Assembly (NCBI GenBank): GCA_964484385.1
Contig: CAZAFV010000034.1
Span: forward strand, 1-32,993
DNA from: Poriferisodalis sp964484385
GTDB taxonomy: Bacteria > Actinomycetota > Acidimicrobiia > Acidimicrobiales > Poriferisodalaceae
Direction of reading: 5' to 3'
Length of the DNA: 32,993 bases
Position 1 is the first letter of the stretch. The number at the start of each line of letters is the position of its first letter. A program made the translations under genes and the position numbers. Under the pieces are notes generated by a model. The model searched no databases and was not told the DNA's origin. It worked only from the letters and a program-made list of their open reading frames with translations. Shown piece by piece: positions 1-7,652 of the stretch.

Positions 1-619
1 TCTGATGGCGGCCCTGCACGGCTATGGCATCAGCAATCTGATGGTCAAGATGCAGGATGAGATTCCGATTCTGGACGGCTCGGCGCGTGAGTTCTGTCAG
101 CTGCTCGACGAAGCCGGCGTCGTCGAGCAGGACGAGACGGTTGAGGTCATTGCGGTTGACCGGCCGTATCAGGTTGGCGACGGGGAAGGCGGGAAGAGGC
201 TGCGCCTTGAGCCGGCCGACCATTTCTCGGTCCGTTATATTCTCGACTATCCCCCGCCGGTTGGCCGTCAGGAGCACTGTTACGTCCACCACGGGACCGA
301 GAGCTTTGGCGCCGAAATTGCCCCGGCCCGCACCTTCGGATTTTTGAAAGAGGTCCAGGCCCTGGAACAGATGGGCTTGGCCAACGGTGGACGGCTGGAC
401 AACTGTATTTTGATCGGCGACCAGGGCGTGATTAACCCCCCGCTGCGTTTTGACGACGAACTCGCCCGCCATAAAATCCTGGACCTGATTGGCGACCTGT
501 ACCTGTTGGGCCGGCCGCTGCGGGCCAAGGTGACGGCCGACCGGACCGGTCATGGCGATAATATCGCCCTGGTTCGAGTCCTGCGCGAGGGGCTGGGCCT
601 GCTCCCGACGCTGCACTGA
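1..619 (+). CDS. lpxC: UDP-3-O-acyl-N-acetylglucosamine deacetylase, C-terminal part (5' end outside window)
   Basis: LpxC is the zinc amidase that removes the acetyl group from UDP-3-O-acyl-GlcNAc in the cytoplasm, the committed step of lipid A synthesis. The reading frame is open from base 2 and the first ATG (base 5) is internal: the text around it matches the family segment HLxAALxGxGIxN, so about 80-100 N-terminal residues, including the first zinc histidine, lie upstream of the window. Counting from that ATG, EIPILDGSA is at 19-27, ARTFGF at 108-113, the zinc motif RHKILDLIGD at 155-164 (H156, D160 as ligands) and the catalytic histidine H183 in TGHGDN. The C-terminus is complete and of normal form. 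Identification is firm. It marks the source as an outer-membrane-bearing bacterium, in conflict with the genes after base 7084. Confidence 0.97.
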   Translation, partial: LMAALHGYGISNLMVKMQDEIPILDGSAREFCQLLDEAGVVEQDETVEVIAVDRPYQVGDGEGGKRLRLEPADHFSVRYILDYPPPVGRQEHCYVHHGTESFGAEIAPARTFGFLKEVQALEQMGLANGGRLDNCILIGDQGVINPPLRFDDELARHKILDLIGDLYLLGRPLRAKVTADRTGHGDNIALVRVLREGLGLLPTLH

Positions 620-667
620 AGAGCCGCTAGTGCGTTTTCCGATAGATTGTAGCCCTGTGTTCCGTTC

Positions 668-748
668 CTGTCATGCCGGACGTGAGCCGGCATCCAGAGG
701 GCGCCAGGGTGGGAAGGCGAGATTCCCGCTTGCGCGGGAATGACGGAC
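668..748. repeat. Dispersed double-hairpin repeat (REP-like)
   Basis: Two perfect stem-loops lie close together between lpxC and the M48 protease gene. The first has 7-bp arms ATGCCGG/CCGGCAT at 673-679 and 687-693. The second has 8-bp arms ATTCCCGC/GCGGGAAT at 722-729 and 734-741 around a 4-base loop and is followed by GACGG. This arrangement, GTCATGCCGG ... CCAG ... ATTCCCGC-loop-GCGGGAATGAC, is a common type of dispersed intergenic repeat in Gram-negative genomes (recognised by pattern, not searched). It may act as a bidirectional terminator or mRNA stabiliser after lpxC. The rest of 620-832 shows nothing else that I can support. Confidence 0.75.
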
Positions 749-832
749 GGCTACACACAATCGTAATTTGCTCCAATGGCGGCCAGAGCGCACCTGTGTG
801 GAAAACCGGCTCTGACCGGCTATGATGGAGGC

Positions 833-1816
833 ATGCTCAAACGCTGGCTCTACCTCAGCCTCGCTGGCTGCCTCCTTTGTGCGCTCCCTGTCGGACTCGT
901 GGCCGACGGCTTTGGCCAGAGTCGGCCGTCCTTCAGCCAGATCGTCCGCTACGTCCAGCTCGCCCAGCTCGAACGGGTGACCGACCGTCTGCGCTCGGCC
1001 ATCCCCAACCCGCCTCAGTTTGAACTGCTGGTATTTGACGATCCGTCCATCAACGCCGGGGCCACCTCCGGTCGCGTCATGGTTTCGACCGGCATGCTGA
1101 ACTTTGTCCGTTCGGACGACGAGCTGGCCGTGATTGTCGGCCATGAAATTGCCCATCTCAGCCTGGACCACGTGTCGCAGGGCGTCTTCAGGTCCAGCCT
1201 GCTCGGGCTGGCCAGCCTGCTGGTGGACAGCATCTATCCGGGCATAGGCCTGCTGACCGGCCAGGTCGGGCGTCTGTTTTTGAATCACTACAACCAGGAC
1301 CAGGAGCGTGAGGCGGACGCGCTCGGTCTGCGCTACGCGTTCGACGCCGGGTATGATCCCCGGGCCGGGGCTGAGGTCATGCGCCGCATGGCTCGTGAGG
1401 TGCCGGAAACTGCGACGGCCGGATTTTTCTCGTCGCATCCGTCCTCCCCGGAGCGGGCTGCAACGCTGCGTCAACTGGCCGCCCGGCTGACGGCTGGCCG
1501 CCCCGGTCCGGCGCCCGTCGCCCTGTCGCCTCCGTCCCCGCCGGCGCCCCGGTTCGAGCGGAACGAAGACGCCTGCCGCCGGGCGCGGTCGTACTTCTAC
1601 CGGGCTCTGGCCGCCCGCTCCCTGCGCCAGAAAGTGCGCCTCTACGACTGGGGCCTGGGTATCTGTCCGCACAGCCCGCGGGCGCGTTTCGAGCTGGCCG
1701 AGGTGTATACCCGTCTGGGCCAGACCGAGCGCGCGACCGCCCAACTCCGGGCGGTGCTGCGCTATGACCCGGCCTATCCCGGCGCCCGGCAGCGCTTGCG
1801 CAGCTTGCAGCGCTGA
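833..1816 (+). CDS. Secreted M48-family zinc metalloprotease with TPR-like C-terminus
   Basis: The 327-residue product has an N-terminal hydrophobic segment (residues 6-24) that looks like a Sec signal. The M48 peptidase domain follows, with the zinc site HEIAH at 104-108 and the downstream ligand motif EREAD at 158-162. A proline-rich linker (about 221-240) leads to a C-terminal stretch (about 245-327) with one or two TPR-like helical pairs. The layout resembles periplasmic BepA/YfgC-type or Oma1-like proteases, which handle misassembled envelope proteins, but it is shorter than BepA. The start at 833 is chosen because it puts the signal peptide at the N-terminus; a GGAGG lies only 1 base upstream (827-831), which is tight, and an in-frame ATG at 776 would add 19 hydrophilic residues. 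It converges with the next gene, leaving 10 bases between stops. Precise substrate unknown. Confidence 0.88.
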   Translation: MLKRWLYLSLAGCLLCALPVGLVADGFGQSRPSFSQIVRYVQLAQLERVTDRLRSAIPNPPQFELLVFDDPSINAGATSGRVMVSTGMLNFVRSDDELAVIVGHEIAHLSLDHVSQGVFRSSLLGLASLLVDSIYPGIGLLTGQVGRLFLNHYNQDQEREADALGLRYAFDAGYDPRAGAEVMRRMAREVPETATAGFFSSHPSSPERAATLRQLAARLTAGRPGPAPVALSPPSPPAPRFERNEDACRRARSYFYRALAARSLRQKVRLYDWGLGICPHSPRARFELAEVYTRLGQTERATAQLRAVLRYDPAYPGARQRLRSLQR

Positions 1817-1826
1817 GGTCGCCTGC

Positions 1827-2399
1827 TCAGGATTGCTTGCCGGCCGCGATGATCTCACGGACCATCTCAGAAAGCGACGCTGTCGGCGGGGCTGGTTGGG
1901 CTGTCGGCGGTCGCACGAGCGCCCGGAAGAGGCTCGACTCGCGCCGAAAAAATCCCTCGGTGTGATACGACTCGCGCAGCCCCAGGTAGGTGAAATCGAG
2001 GTGATGGCAGACCTCGTGCAACAGGGTGCGCAAATAGGTCCGAAAGGCCACGACCTGGCCGCGTTTGGCGGTGCGCATCCAGACCTGAATGGAATCCTTG
2101 TGGCTGCCGTTGTTGTACTGGGTGTACAGGCCGTGCAGTTCGCCGCGGCGATTTGAGGGGCGCACGCCCTGGACCTGGACCCGTACGCTGCGTACGCCGA
2201 GCTGTCGGCAGATCTGGTTCACGATTCGCTGAGACAGGGCCTGGACCTGAGGCCGGTCGTCCCGTCCCAAGGCGTCGGCCAGGCTGGTCGCCGCGTCCGA
2301 CAGTTGGGGGCTGGGGGGCAGCTCAATCGAGCTGATGGCGGCACTGCGATCATAGATCCGTTGCTGCACTGGACTCAGCCTGGTCCGCCAATTCCGCAT
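1827..2399 (-). CDS. SprT-like putative zinc metallopeptidase
   Basis: The 190-residue protein has no signal peptide. Its recognisable part is the zinc-peptidase helix LLHEVCHHLDF, with HEVCH at 128-132, followed by ESYHTEGFF, where H146 is a plausible third ligand. The spacing and the HTxxFF element fit SprT-like or related minimal metalloprotease (zincin) folds. Residues 60-115 form a predicted alpha/beta region of the kind that precedes the zinc helix in these proteins. Physiological substrate is unknown; SprT/SPRTN relatives cleave DNA-bound proteins, but this one may simply be an uncharacterised zincin. The ATG is the first in frame. It is convergent with the M48 protease gene, and the next gene downstream on the map (2534) is divergent, so it is probably transcribed alone. 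Confidence 0.72.
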   Translation of the reverse strand: MRNWRTRLSPVQQRIYDRSAAISSIELPPSPQLSDAATSLADALGRDDRPQVQALSQRIVNQICRQLGVRSVRVQVQGVRPSNRRGELHGLYTQYNNGSHKDSIQVWMRTAKRGQVVAFRTYLRTLLHEVCHHLDFTYLGLRESYHTEGFFRRESSLFRALVRPPTAQPAPPTASLSEMVREIIAAGKQS

Positions 2400-2533
2400 C
2401 CGCCTCTCCCTGATAGGGCGTCATTGTGACCCGAACGGGCGGACACCGCAAGCCGACTAAAATTCTTTCCTCGGCGCCTGAAGTAGCGTACAGTGGGCCT
2501 TTATTTCAGACCCCATAATGGGCAGGAGGCGGC

Positions 2534-3007
2534 ATGGGATCCCTCGTCAGACGCTGGAGCTGTGTGACCCTGGTCATGCTCGTAGCCGGCACGCCTATGC
2601 GAGTCGCCGCGTGTTTCGCCGATTTCTTTCCCAAGCAGCAGGTCGGTCAGGAGATGACGCTGACCGGCCAGTTCTACCGTTTTTCCTATGCGCGTCGCTT
2701 TTTTCGGCGCGACCCCAAGACCGGCCAGGTGGATTATTTTACCTTTTTTGGGGTAGAGGTCGTGCCGACCACGATTATCGGCGACGGGACCCTGTCGCAG
2801 GAGCCGAAGCAGATCGATTCCCTGCTGTTGCTGTATCCCGACGAGGAGCTGGTCCGGGACCTACCGGAGAAGGGCGATAAGATTTGGTTCACCGGCACCC
2901 TGCTCGGCTATCAACACGGGGCGAGCGGCATTACCTCGGCCTTCGGCATTGGCGGGATGCCCTATATTCTGCTCAAGGGCTTCTCTGACCAGGCACCGGC
3001 GCCCTGA
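2534..3007 (+). CDS. Secreted protein of unknown function
   Basis: A 157-residue protein with a clear Sec-type signal: basic start MGSLVRR, hydrophobic core to about residue 20, then VAACFADFF, which could be cleaved near A25-A26 or, less likely, lipidated at C27. The mature part is a beta-rich domain of about 130 residues with aromatic clusters (FYRFSYARRFF, YFTFFG) and a GDKIWFTGTLLGY element that recalls small beta-barrel or OB-like folds. I do not recognise the family. A good ribosome-binding site AGGAGG lies at 2524-2529. The gene sits 52 bases ahead of the transporter gene on the same strand and could be co-transcribed with it. Region 2400-2533 upstream contains an AT-richer stretch near the gene (CATAAT at 2512-2517) that could be a -10 element, but no convincing -35. 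Confidence 0.7.
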   Translation: MGSLVRRWSCVTLVMLVAGTPMRVAACFADFFPKQQVGQEMTLTGQFYRFSYARRFFRRDPKTGQVDYFTFFGVEVVPTTIIGDGTLSQEPKQIDSLLLLYPDEELVRDLPEKGDKIWFTGTLLGYQHGASGITSAFGIGGMPYILLKGFSDQAPAP

Positions 3008-3059
3008 ACTGCTCGGCGGCCTTGCCAAGACGCAAAAAAATCTGCACGGTCATAGCCCT

Positions 3060-4788
3060 ATGGCGTGGGATGCGTGGTTTACCCTGGCGGTCGTGGTCGT
3101 CGGTATTGGGGCCTTGATGCGGGATCTGCTGGCCCCGGATCTGATCTTTGTGGGGATGCTGGCCGTGCTGCTGGCGAGCGGGATTGTGTCGCCCCAGGAG
3201 GCGTTTGTCGGGTTTTCCAATCCGGAAATTCTCGCCATCGGCGCCCTGTTCGTGGTGGCCGGTGCGCTCCAGCATACCGGTGCTCTGGGCTTTGTGGCCA
3301 CGCGGCTGTTCGGCCAGATTACCAGCCACCGACGCGCCCTGCTGCGCATGATGCTGCCCACCGCCGGTATCTCGGCCTTTTTGAACAACACCCCGATTGT
3401 GGCCATGTTCACGCCGGTGGTGTTTGACTGGGCGCGACGCCACCAGGTGTCGCCGTCGCGCTTTCTCATCCCGCTGTCCTACGCGACGATTCTGGGCGGG
3501 GCGTGCACCCTGATCGGAACCTCGACCAATATGGTCGTCAACGGCTTGATGGTCGGCGCCGGGCAGCAGGGCATGTCCTTCTTTGAGCTGAGCGCGGTCG
3601 GGGTGCCGTGTGCCGTGGTTGGCGTGGGCTTTGTGGTTATTGCCGGCCGCGTCCTGCTGCCCGACCGCAAGGAGCTGCTGGAAAGTCTGGGCGAAACGCG
3701 CCGCGAGTATCTGGTCGAGCTTGAGGTGACGGCCGAGTGTCCCCTGGTCGGCCAGCAGATCGAAGAGGCCGGTCTGCGCCACCTGCCCGGCCTGTTTCTG
3801 GTGCGTATTGAGCGATCCGAGGGAACCGTCTCTCCGGTCGGGCCGCAAGAGCGGATTCGGGTCGCCGACCGGCTGGTCTTTACCGGGGTGGTCGCGACGA
3901 TCGTCGATCTGCAAAAGATCCGGGGGCTGGTGCCGGCCGGGGATCACCGCGACGGAGTCGAACGGGTCGGGGAGGGCAACAATCTGAGCGAGGCGGTCAT
4001 TTCTGAGGACTCGCCGCTCAACGGGGTCACGATTCGAGACGCCAATTTCCGCACCCGCTACGGCGCGGCCGTGGTCGCGGTGCATCGGGGCGGGCGCCGG
4101 CTGAGCGGAAAAATCGGCGACATTCTGCTCCGCGCCGGAGACACTCTGTTGCTCGAAGCCTCGGCCGGTTTTGCCCGCACCTACCGCAACTCGGCCGACT
4201 TCTATCTAGTGTCCGAGGTCGATAACAGCGCGCCGCCGCGGTACGACAAGGCCATTCCGGCCCTGCTGGCCCTGGTCGCCCTCATCACGACCGTCACCCT
4301 GGGCCTGTTGCCGATGATGACCGCCGCCCTGCTGGCCGCGTTTGGCGTCATCATGTGTGGCTGTCTGTCGGTCGGCGAGACCCGCCGGGTTGTCGATGTC
4401 TCGGTCTTGATTCTCATAGCCTCGGCGTTCGGGATCGGTCGAGCGCTGGACAAGACCGGGGCGGCCGAATTGCTGGCCTCGTTTCTGGTCGAGGTCGGCG
4501 CCGGGCTGGGGCCGGTGGGCGTGCTGGCCCTGGTGTATCTGGTCACCCTGGTCTTCACCGAATGTATCTCTCACGCCCCGGCCGCAGTCCTGATGTTTCC
4601 CATTGCGGCCGAGACCGCCGGGCAGTTCGGGGTCGATGTGCGGCCGTTTGCGATCACCATTGCGATTGCCGCCTCGGCCGCGTTCGCCTCGCCGCTCAGC
4701 TACCAGACCCACCTGATGGTGTACGGACCGGGCGGCTACCGCTTTACCGATTTTCTGAAGATCGGCATCCCGCTTGACCTGCTGATCT
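3060..4788 (+). CDS. SLC13/DASS-type anion permease with two RCK-C (TrkA-C) domains, 3' end in gap
   Basis: At least 576 residues of a sodium- or proton-coupled anion carrier of the inner membrane (family substrates: sulfate, dicarboxylates, citrate). The N-terminal membrane half (about 1-205) contains the family motif FLNNTPIVAMFTPVV and GTSTNMVVNG. Two soluble RCK-C domains follow, at about 220-292 (EYLVELEVTAECPLVGQQI...) and 305-380 (AVISEDSPLNGVTI...). The second membrane half ends in SAAFASPLSYQTHLMVYGPG and a final helix that runs into the N gap, so only a few tens of residues at most are missing. The second half carries ECISHAPAAV where relatives usually have a TNN/SNN-A-A motif, so substrate or coupling ion may differ. 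The start at 3060 lacks a clear ribosome-binding site. Substrate cannot be stated. Confidence 0.88.
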
Positions 4789-4836
4789 NNNNNNNNNNNN
4801 NNNNNNNNNNNNNNNNNNNNNNNNNNNNNNNNNNNN
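4789..4836. other. Assembly gap (48 N)
   Basis: A run of 48 unknown bases that interrupts the end of the transporter gene. Its odd length suggests an estimated gap from read pairs. The contigs on both sides look similar in composition. Confidence 0.99.
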
Positions 4837-4875
4837 GAGGTCTGCCTTTTCAGTGTGCGTGTCAGGAGGACTGGT

Positions 4876-5637
4876 ATGAGCAAACAATTTGACGGAAAAG
4901 TCGCTTTGGTGACTGGCGGCAGCTCGGGCATCGGGCGAGCCTCGGCGCTGGCCTTTGCCCGTGAGGGAGCCCGGCTCGTTGTTGCTGATGTTGATGTCGA
5001 AGGCGGCCAACACACCTGCCGGCTGATTGAGCAGGTCGGCGGCGAAGCCGTATTTGTGGCAACCGATGTCTCGCAGGCGGCTCAAGTCGAAGCGGCGGTC
5101 AAGCGGACCATCGACCGCTATAGGCGGCTGGATTATGCCCATAATAATGCCGGCATTGAGGGCATGGTCCTGACCCCCACGGCAGAGTGGACCGAAGAGG
5201 CCTGGCACCGGGTCATCGGGGTGAATCTCAAAGGGATATGGCTGTGCATGAAGTATGAGATTCCGCATCTGCTCAAGCAGGCCGGTGGGGCGATTGTCAA
5301 CACTGCCTCAATCGCCGGCTTGGTCGGCAGTCGCTCAGCCGCCTACGGGGCCAGCAAACACGGCATCGTCGGGCTCACCAAAACAGCCGCCCTGGAATAT
5401 GCCCGGTCAGGTATCCGGGTGAATGCCGTATGTCCAGGTGTGATCCGTACTCCGATGCTGGAAAGAAGCTTAGAGCGTATGCCGGATCTCGAAGCCCGTT
5501 TTGTCGAGGTCGAGCCCATCGGTCGTATGGGTTCGCCGGAAGAGATCGCCGAGGCCGCAGTCTGGCTGTGTTCTGACGCGGCGTCGTTTGTGACCGGTCA
5601 CGCCATGGCCGTTGATGGCGGGTATGTGGCACGCTAG
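4876..5637 (+). CDS. Short-chain dehydrogenase/reductase (classical SDR, NAD-preferring)
   Basis: A 253-residue classical SDR of normal length. It shows the cofactor motif TGGSSGIG at 13-20, NNAG at 90-93, and the full catalytic tetrad N117, S145, Y157 and K161 (YGASK). Aspartate D38 at the end of the second beta strand points to NAD(H) rather than NADP(H). The C-terminal motif GHAMAVDGGYVAR is typical. Members act as cytoplasmic alcohol or ketone dehydrogenases; overall form is close to the glucose-1-dehydrogenase/3-oxoacyl-ACP reductase-like group, but the substrate cannot be inferred. The start at 4876 has an excellent ribosome-binding site, AGGAGGA at 4864-4870. The gene begins just after the gap, so its operon context upstream is lost. 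Its stop codon lies inside the left arm of the inverted repeat at 5633-5773. Confidence 0.95.
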   Translation: MSKQFDGKVALVTGGSSGIGRASALAFAREGARLVVADVDVEGGQHTCRLIEQVGGEAVFVATDVSQAAQVEAAVKRTIDRYRRLDYAHNNAGIEGMVLTPTAEWTEEAWHRVIGVNLKGIWLCMKYEIPHLLKQAGGAIVNTASIAGLVGSRSAAYGASKHGIVGLTKTAALEYARSGIRVNAVCPGVIRTPMLERSLERMPDLEARFVEVEPIGRMGSPEEIAEAAVWLCSDAASFVTGHAMAVDGGYVAR

Positions 5638-5773
5638 AGCATTCTGTGAATAGATTGAGTCGGCGACGGTCTTCACGCCAGCAGATAGGTGTGTCCCGGT
5701 TTGGGCCCGAGGAATGTAGCCATTCCTTTACCCATGCCGGCTATGCGTCAACCTAAAAGCACAATGCTCTAGC
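5633..5773. repeat. 141-bp segment bounded by inverted repeats (candidate miniature element)
   Basis: The 11-bp sequence GCTAGAGCATT at 5633-5643 is repeated in perfect inversion at 5763-5773. The match continues inward as CTGTG versus GTG with a two-base gap. The left arm begins on the last codon of the SDR gene and supplies its TAG stop. The interior has no open frame of note. The arrangement is compatible with a MITE-like insertion that now provides the stop codon and 3' end of the gene, or with a chance long-range inverted repeat. No flanking target duplication is obvious. Confidence 0.4.
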
Positions 5774-5812
5774 ATTTTTCTGGAAATTATCTTGGAGCAG
5801 GCGGCCGTCTCA

Positions 5813-5837
5813 CCCCGGGCGCCACTCACACCCGGGG
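5813..5837 (-). terminator. GC-rich hairpin after the LLM monooxygenase gene
   Basis: Perfect 7-bp arms CCCCGGG (5813-5819) and CCCGGGG (5831-5837) enclose an 11-base loop, 7 bases beyond the stop of the minus-strand gene. No T-run follows on the minus strand, so it is a weak candidate for intrinsic termination and may instead protect the 3' end of the mRNA. Confidence 0.35.
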
Positions 5838-5844
5838 TAGGACG

Positions 5845-6972
5845 CTAATCGCGGAAGCGCGGCATGACCTTTTCGGCGAACAGCTCGAAGCTGCGCAGCA
5901 CCACGTCGCGGGGCAGCAGGCCGTCGCCAATCAGGAAGAACATTTCGTCGGTGCCGATTTTGATCGCCAGTTCGATTTTGCGCGACACGCTGTCTGCGTC
6001 GCCGATCAGCGGCTCGGCCACCCCCAGGCCGAACGGAATGCCCCATTGCTCCCAGAACCAGCGGGTGTCGGCCAGGGCGCGCTGGGTCTGGGCGGCGCTG
6101 TCGGTCACCACCAGCTGTCCGCCCAGGGCCAGCTCGGTGCCGGGCGGAACGGTGCGGCCGGCCTTGTCGGCCTCTTCGCGGTAGATGCTCTGCAGCCGGG
6201 CGCACAGCTCTTCGTGCAGGAGAATGATGATCGGTTTACCGCCCTCGCGAGCCCAGTAGCGAATCGACTCGGTATTATGGGTAAACCCGGCGTACAGCGG
6301 CGGGTAGGGGTCCTGGTAGGGGCGCGGGGCGATGCCGACCTGTTCGATGCGCATATCCTGCGTCACCCCCGCGCCGTAGCGGGTATAGGCTTCCATGGGA
6401 TGCGGGTTTGTGGCGTCGGGGGGCGGGAACTGCCAGAACTCGCCCCGGTGGCAAAAGGTGTCCTGGGTCCAGGCCTTTTTGATGATCGCCACGCCTTCTT
6501 CAAACACCCGGCGGTTGAGCAGGTCGGAGGCCTGTTTTTTATTCCAGTGGCCGACCGCCTCGACGCCCGGCCGGGTGGCATAGTTCTGGACCCAGCGCGC
6601 CTGATAGCCGCGCACGAAGGCGACGTTGAGACGGCCTTGCAGCATGTGATCCATCATGGCCACATCCTCGGCCACCCGCAGCGGGTTGTGGGTGTTGAGC
6701 ACATAGCCCAGCACGTCGACGCGCAGCCGCTCGGAATGCTGGCCGATGAACATGCTCAGCAGACCCGGGCTGCCGGTCGCCTCCATGCCCTCGATCTGCA
6801 GGTGATGCTCGGGGTGGCCGAAGCCGTACCAGCCGTTGTCGTCGGCGAAGCGTGCGATCTCGGCAATCTCGCCGAGCATGCGCTGGTAGTAGTCGTTGTT
6901 GAGCCCTGCGAGACCGGCTTCCAGCTCGTGGCGCCGGCCGATCGTGCAGTACATGAACAAGCTGAACTTCAC
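5845..6972 (-). CDS. LLM-class (luciferase-like) flavin-dependent monooxygenase
   Basis: A 375-residue TIM-barrel flavoprotein of the bacterial luciferase-like group, which use reduced FMN or F420 delivered by a partner. Seen in order: strand-1 MKFSLFMYCT, the active-site-type GFGHPEHHLQIEG near residue 55-67, a barrel segment HNPLRVAEDVAMMDHMLQGR, LNVAFVRGY, then QVGIAPRPYQDPYPPLYAG, which begins the second half, and IGDADSVSRKIE near the C-terminus. The best start is GTG at 6972 (GGGAGCCAGG just upstream), 11 bases from the 100-N gap; this makes a protein of ordinary family length, so it is probably complete. Substrate unknown; relatives oxidise aldehydes, nitriloacetate-type compounds or long-chain substrates. 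It faces the SDR gene convergently. Confidence 0.9.
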   Translation of the reverse strand: MKFSLFMYCTIGRRHELEAGLAGLNNDYYQRMLGEIAEIARFADDNGWYGFGHPEHHLQIEGMEATGSPGLLSMFIGQHSERLRVDVLGYVLNTHNPLRVAEDVAMMDHMLQGRLNVAFVRGYQARWVQNYATRPGVEAVGHWNKKQASDLLNRRVFEEGVAIIKKAWTQDTFCHRGEFWQFPPPDATNPHPMEAYTRYGAGVTQDMRIEQVGIAPRPYQDPYPPLYAGFTHNTESIRYWAREGGKPIIILLHEELCARLQSIYREEADKAGRTVPPGTELALGGQLVVTDSAAQTQRALADTRWFWEQWGIPFGLGVAEPLIGDADSVSRKIELAIKIGTDEMFFLIGDGLLPRDVVLRSFELFAEKVMPRFRD

Positions 6973-6983
6973 CCTGGCTCCCG

Positions 6984-7083
6984 NNNNNNNNNNNNNNNNN
7001 NNNNNNNNNNNNNNNNNNNNNNNNNNNNNNNNNNNNNNNNNNNNNNNNNNNNNNNNNNNNNNNNNNNNNNNNNNNNNNNNNNN
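6984..7083. other. Assembly gap (exactly 100 N) at a change of genome type
   Basis: A run of exactly 100 unknown bases, the conventional length for a gap of unknown size. The gene content changes from a lipid-A-making bacterium on the left to an actinobacterial type on the right, so this join may be false. Confidence 0.99.
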
Positions 7084-7635
7084 GCCGCGCGCCTGCTCTC
7101 GTGCCGCGGCTACGCCGCCACCACGCTGACCGACATCGCCGGTGCTGCGGAGATGCAGGCCGGCAGCCTCTACTACCACTTCGACTCCAAGGACGCGATC
7201 GTCGAAGAGGTGCTGAGCGTCGGCATCGACCACGCCCGCTCTGCGATCGATGCAGCGCTGGAGGCGCTGGGACCCGAGGCACGGGGTTCCGACCGCCTGG
7301 CCGAGGCCATCGTGGCCTACGTCAACTGCATCGTCGCCGAGAGCAACTTCACGGTGGCCAACATCCGCTGCTTCAACGAATCGCCCCCGCAGACCCGCGA
7401 GAGCCTGGCAGTGCCGTTGCGCGAGTTCACCAACCTCTGGGTGGGCCTGCTCGCAGAAGGCCAGGCCGACGGTTCGCTGCGGGCCGACACCAACGCCAAG
7501 GTGCTCGCCCGGATCATGATCTCCGGACTGAATTCGCTGGCCAGCTGGTATCGCCCCGGCGGCGAACTGCGGCTCGAAGATCTCGCCCGCCAGTTCGCCG
7601 ACATGGTCCTCGACGGCCTGCACCCTCCCGACTGA
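7084..7635 (+). CDS. TetR/AcrR-family transcriptional regulator, 5' end in gap
   Basis: The visible 183 residues begin inside helix 1 of the DNA-binding domain and run to the natural stop. The helix-turn-helix is clear: YAATTLTDIAGAAEMQAGSL followed by YYHFDSKDAIVEEVL, the TetR signature. The remaining 130 residues are the helical ligand-binding domain, which has no recognisable subfamily signature. Only about 10-20 residues and the start codon should be missing. Its stop is 17 bases from the stop of the convergent vWA gene. Regulated genes cannot be inferred because the upstream, usually divergent, neighbour is lost in the gap. Confidence 0.9.
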   Translation, partial: AARLLSCRGYAATTLTDIAGAAEMQAGSLYYHFDSKDAIVEEVLSVGIDHARSAIDAALEALGPEARGSDRLAEAIVAYVNCIVAESNFTVANIRCFNESPPQTRESLAVPLREFTNLWVGLLAEGQADGSLRADTNAKVLARIMISGLNSLASWYRPGGELRLEDLARQFADMVLDGLHPPD

Positions 7636-7652
7636 GCCCCCGGCGCGAGCAG

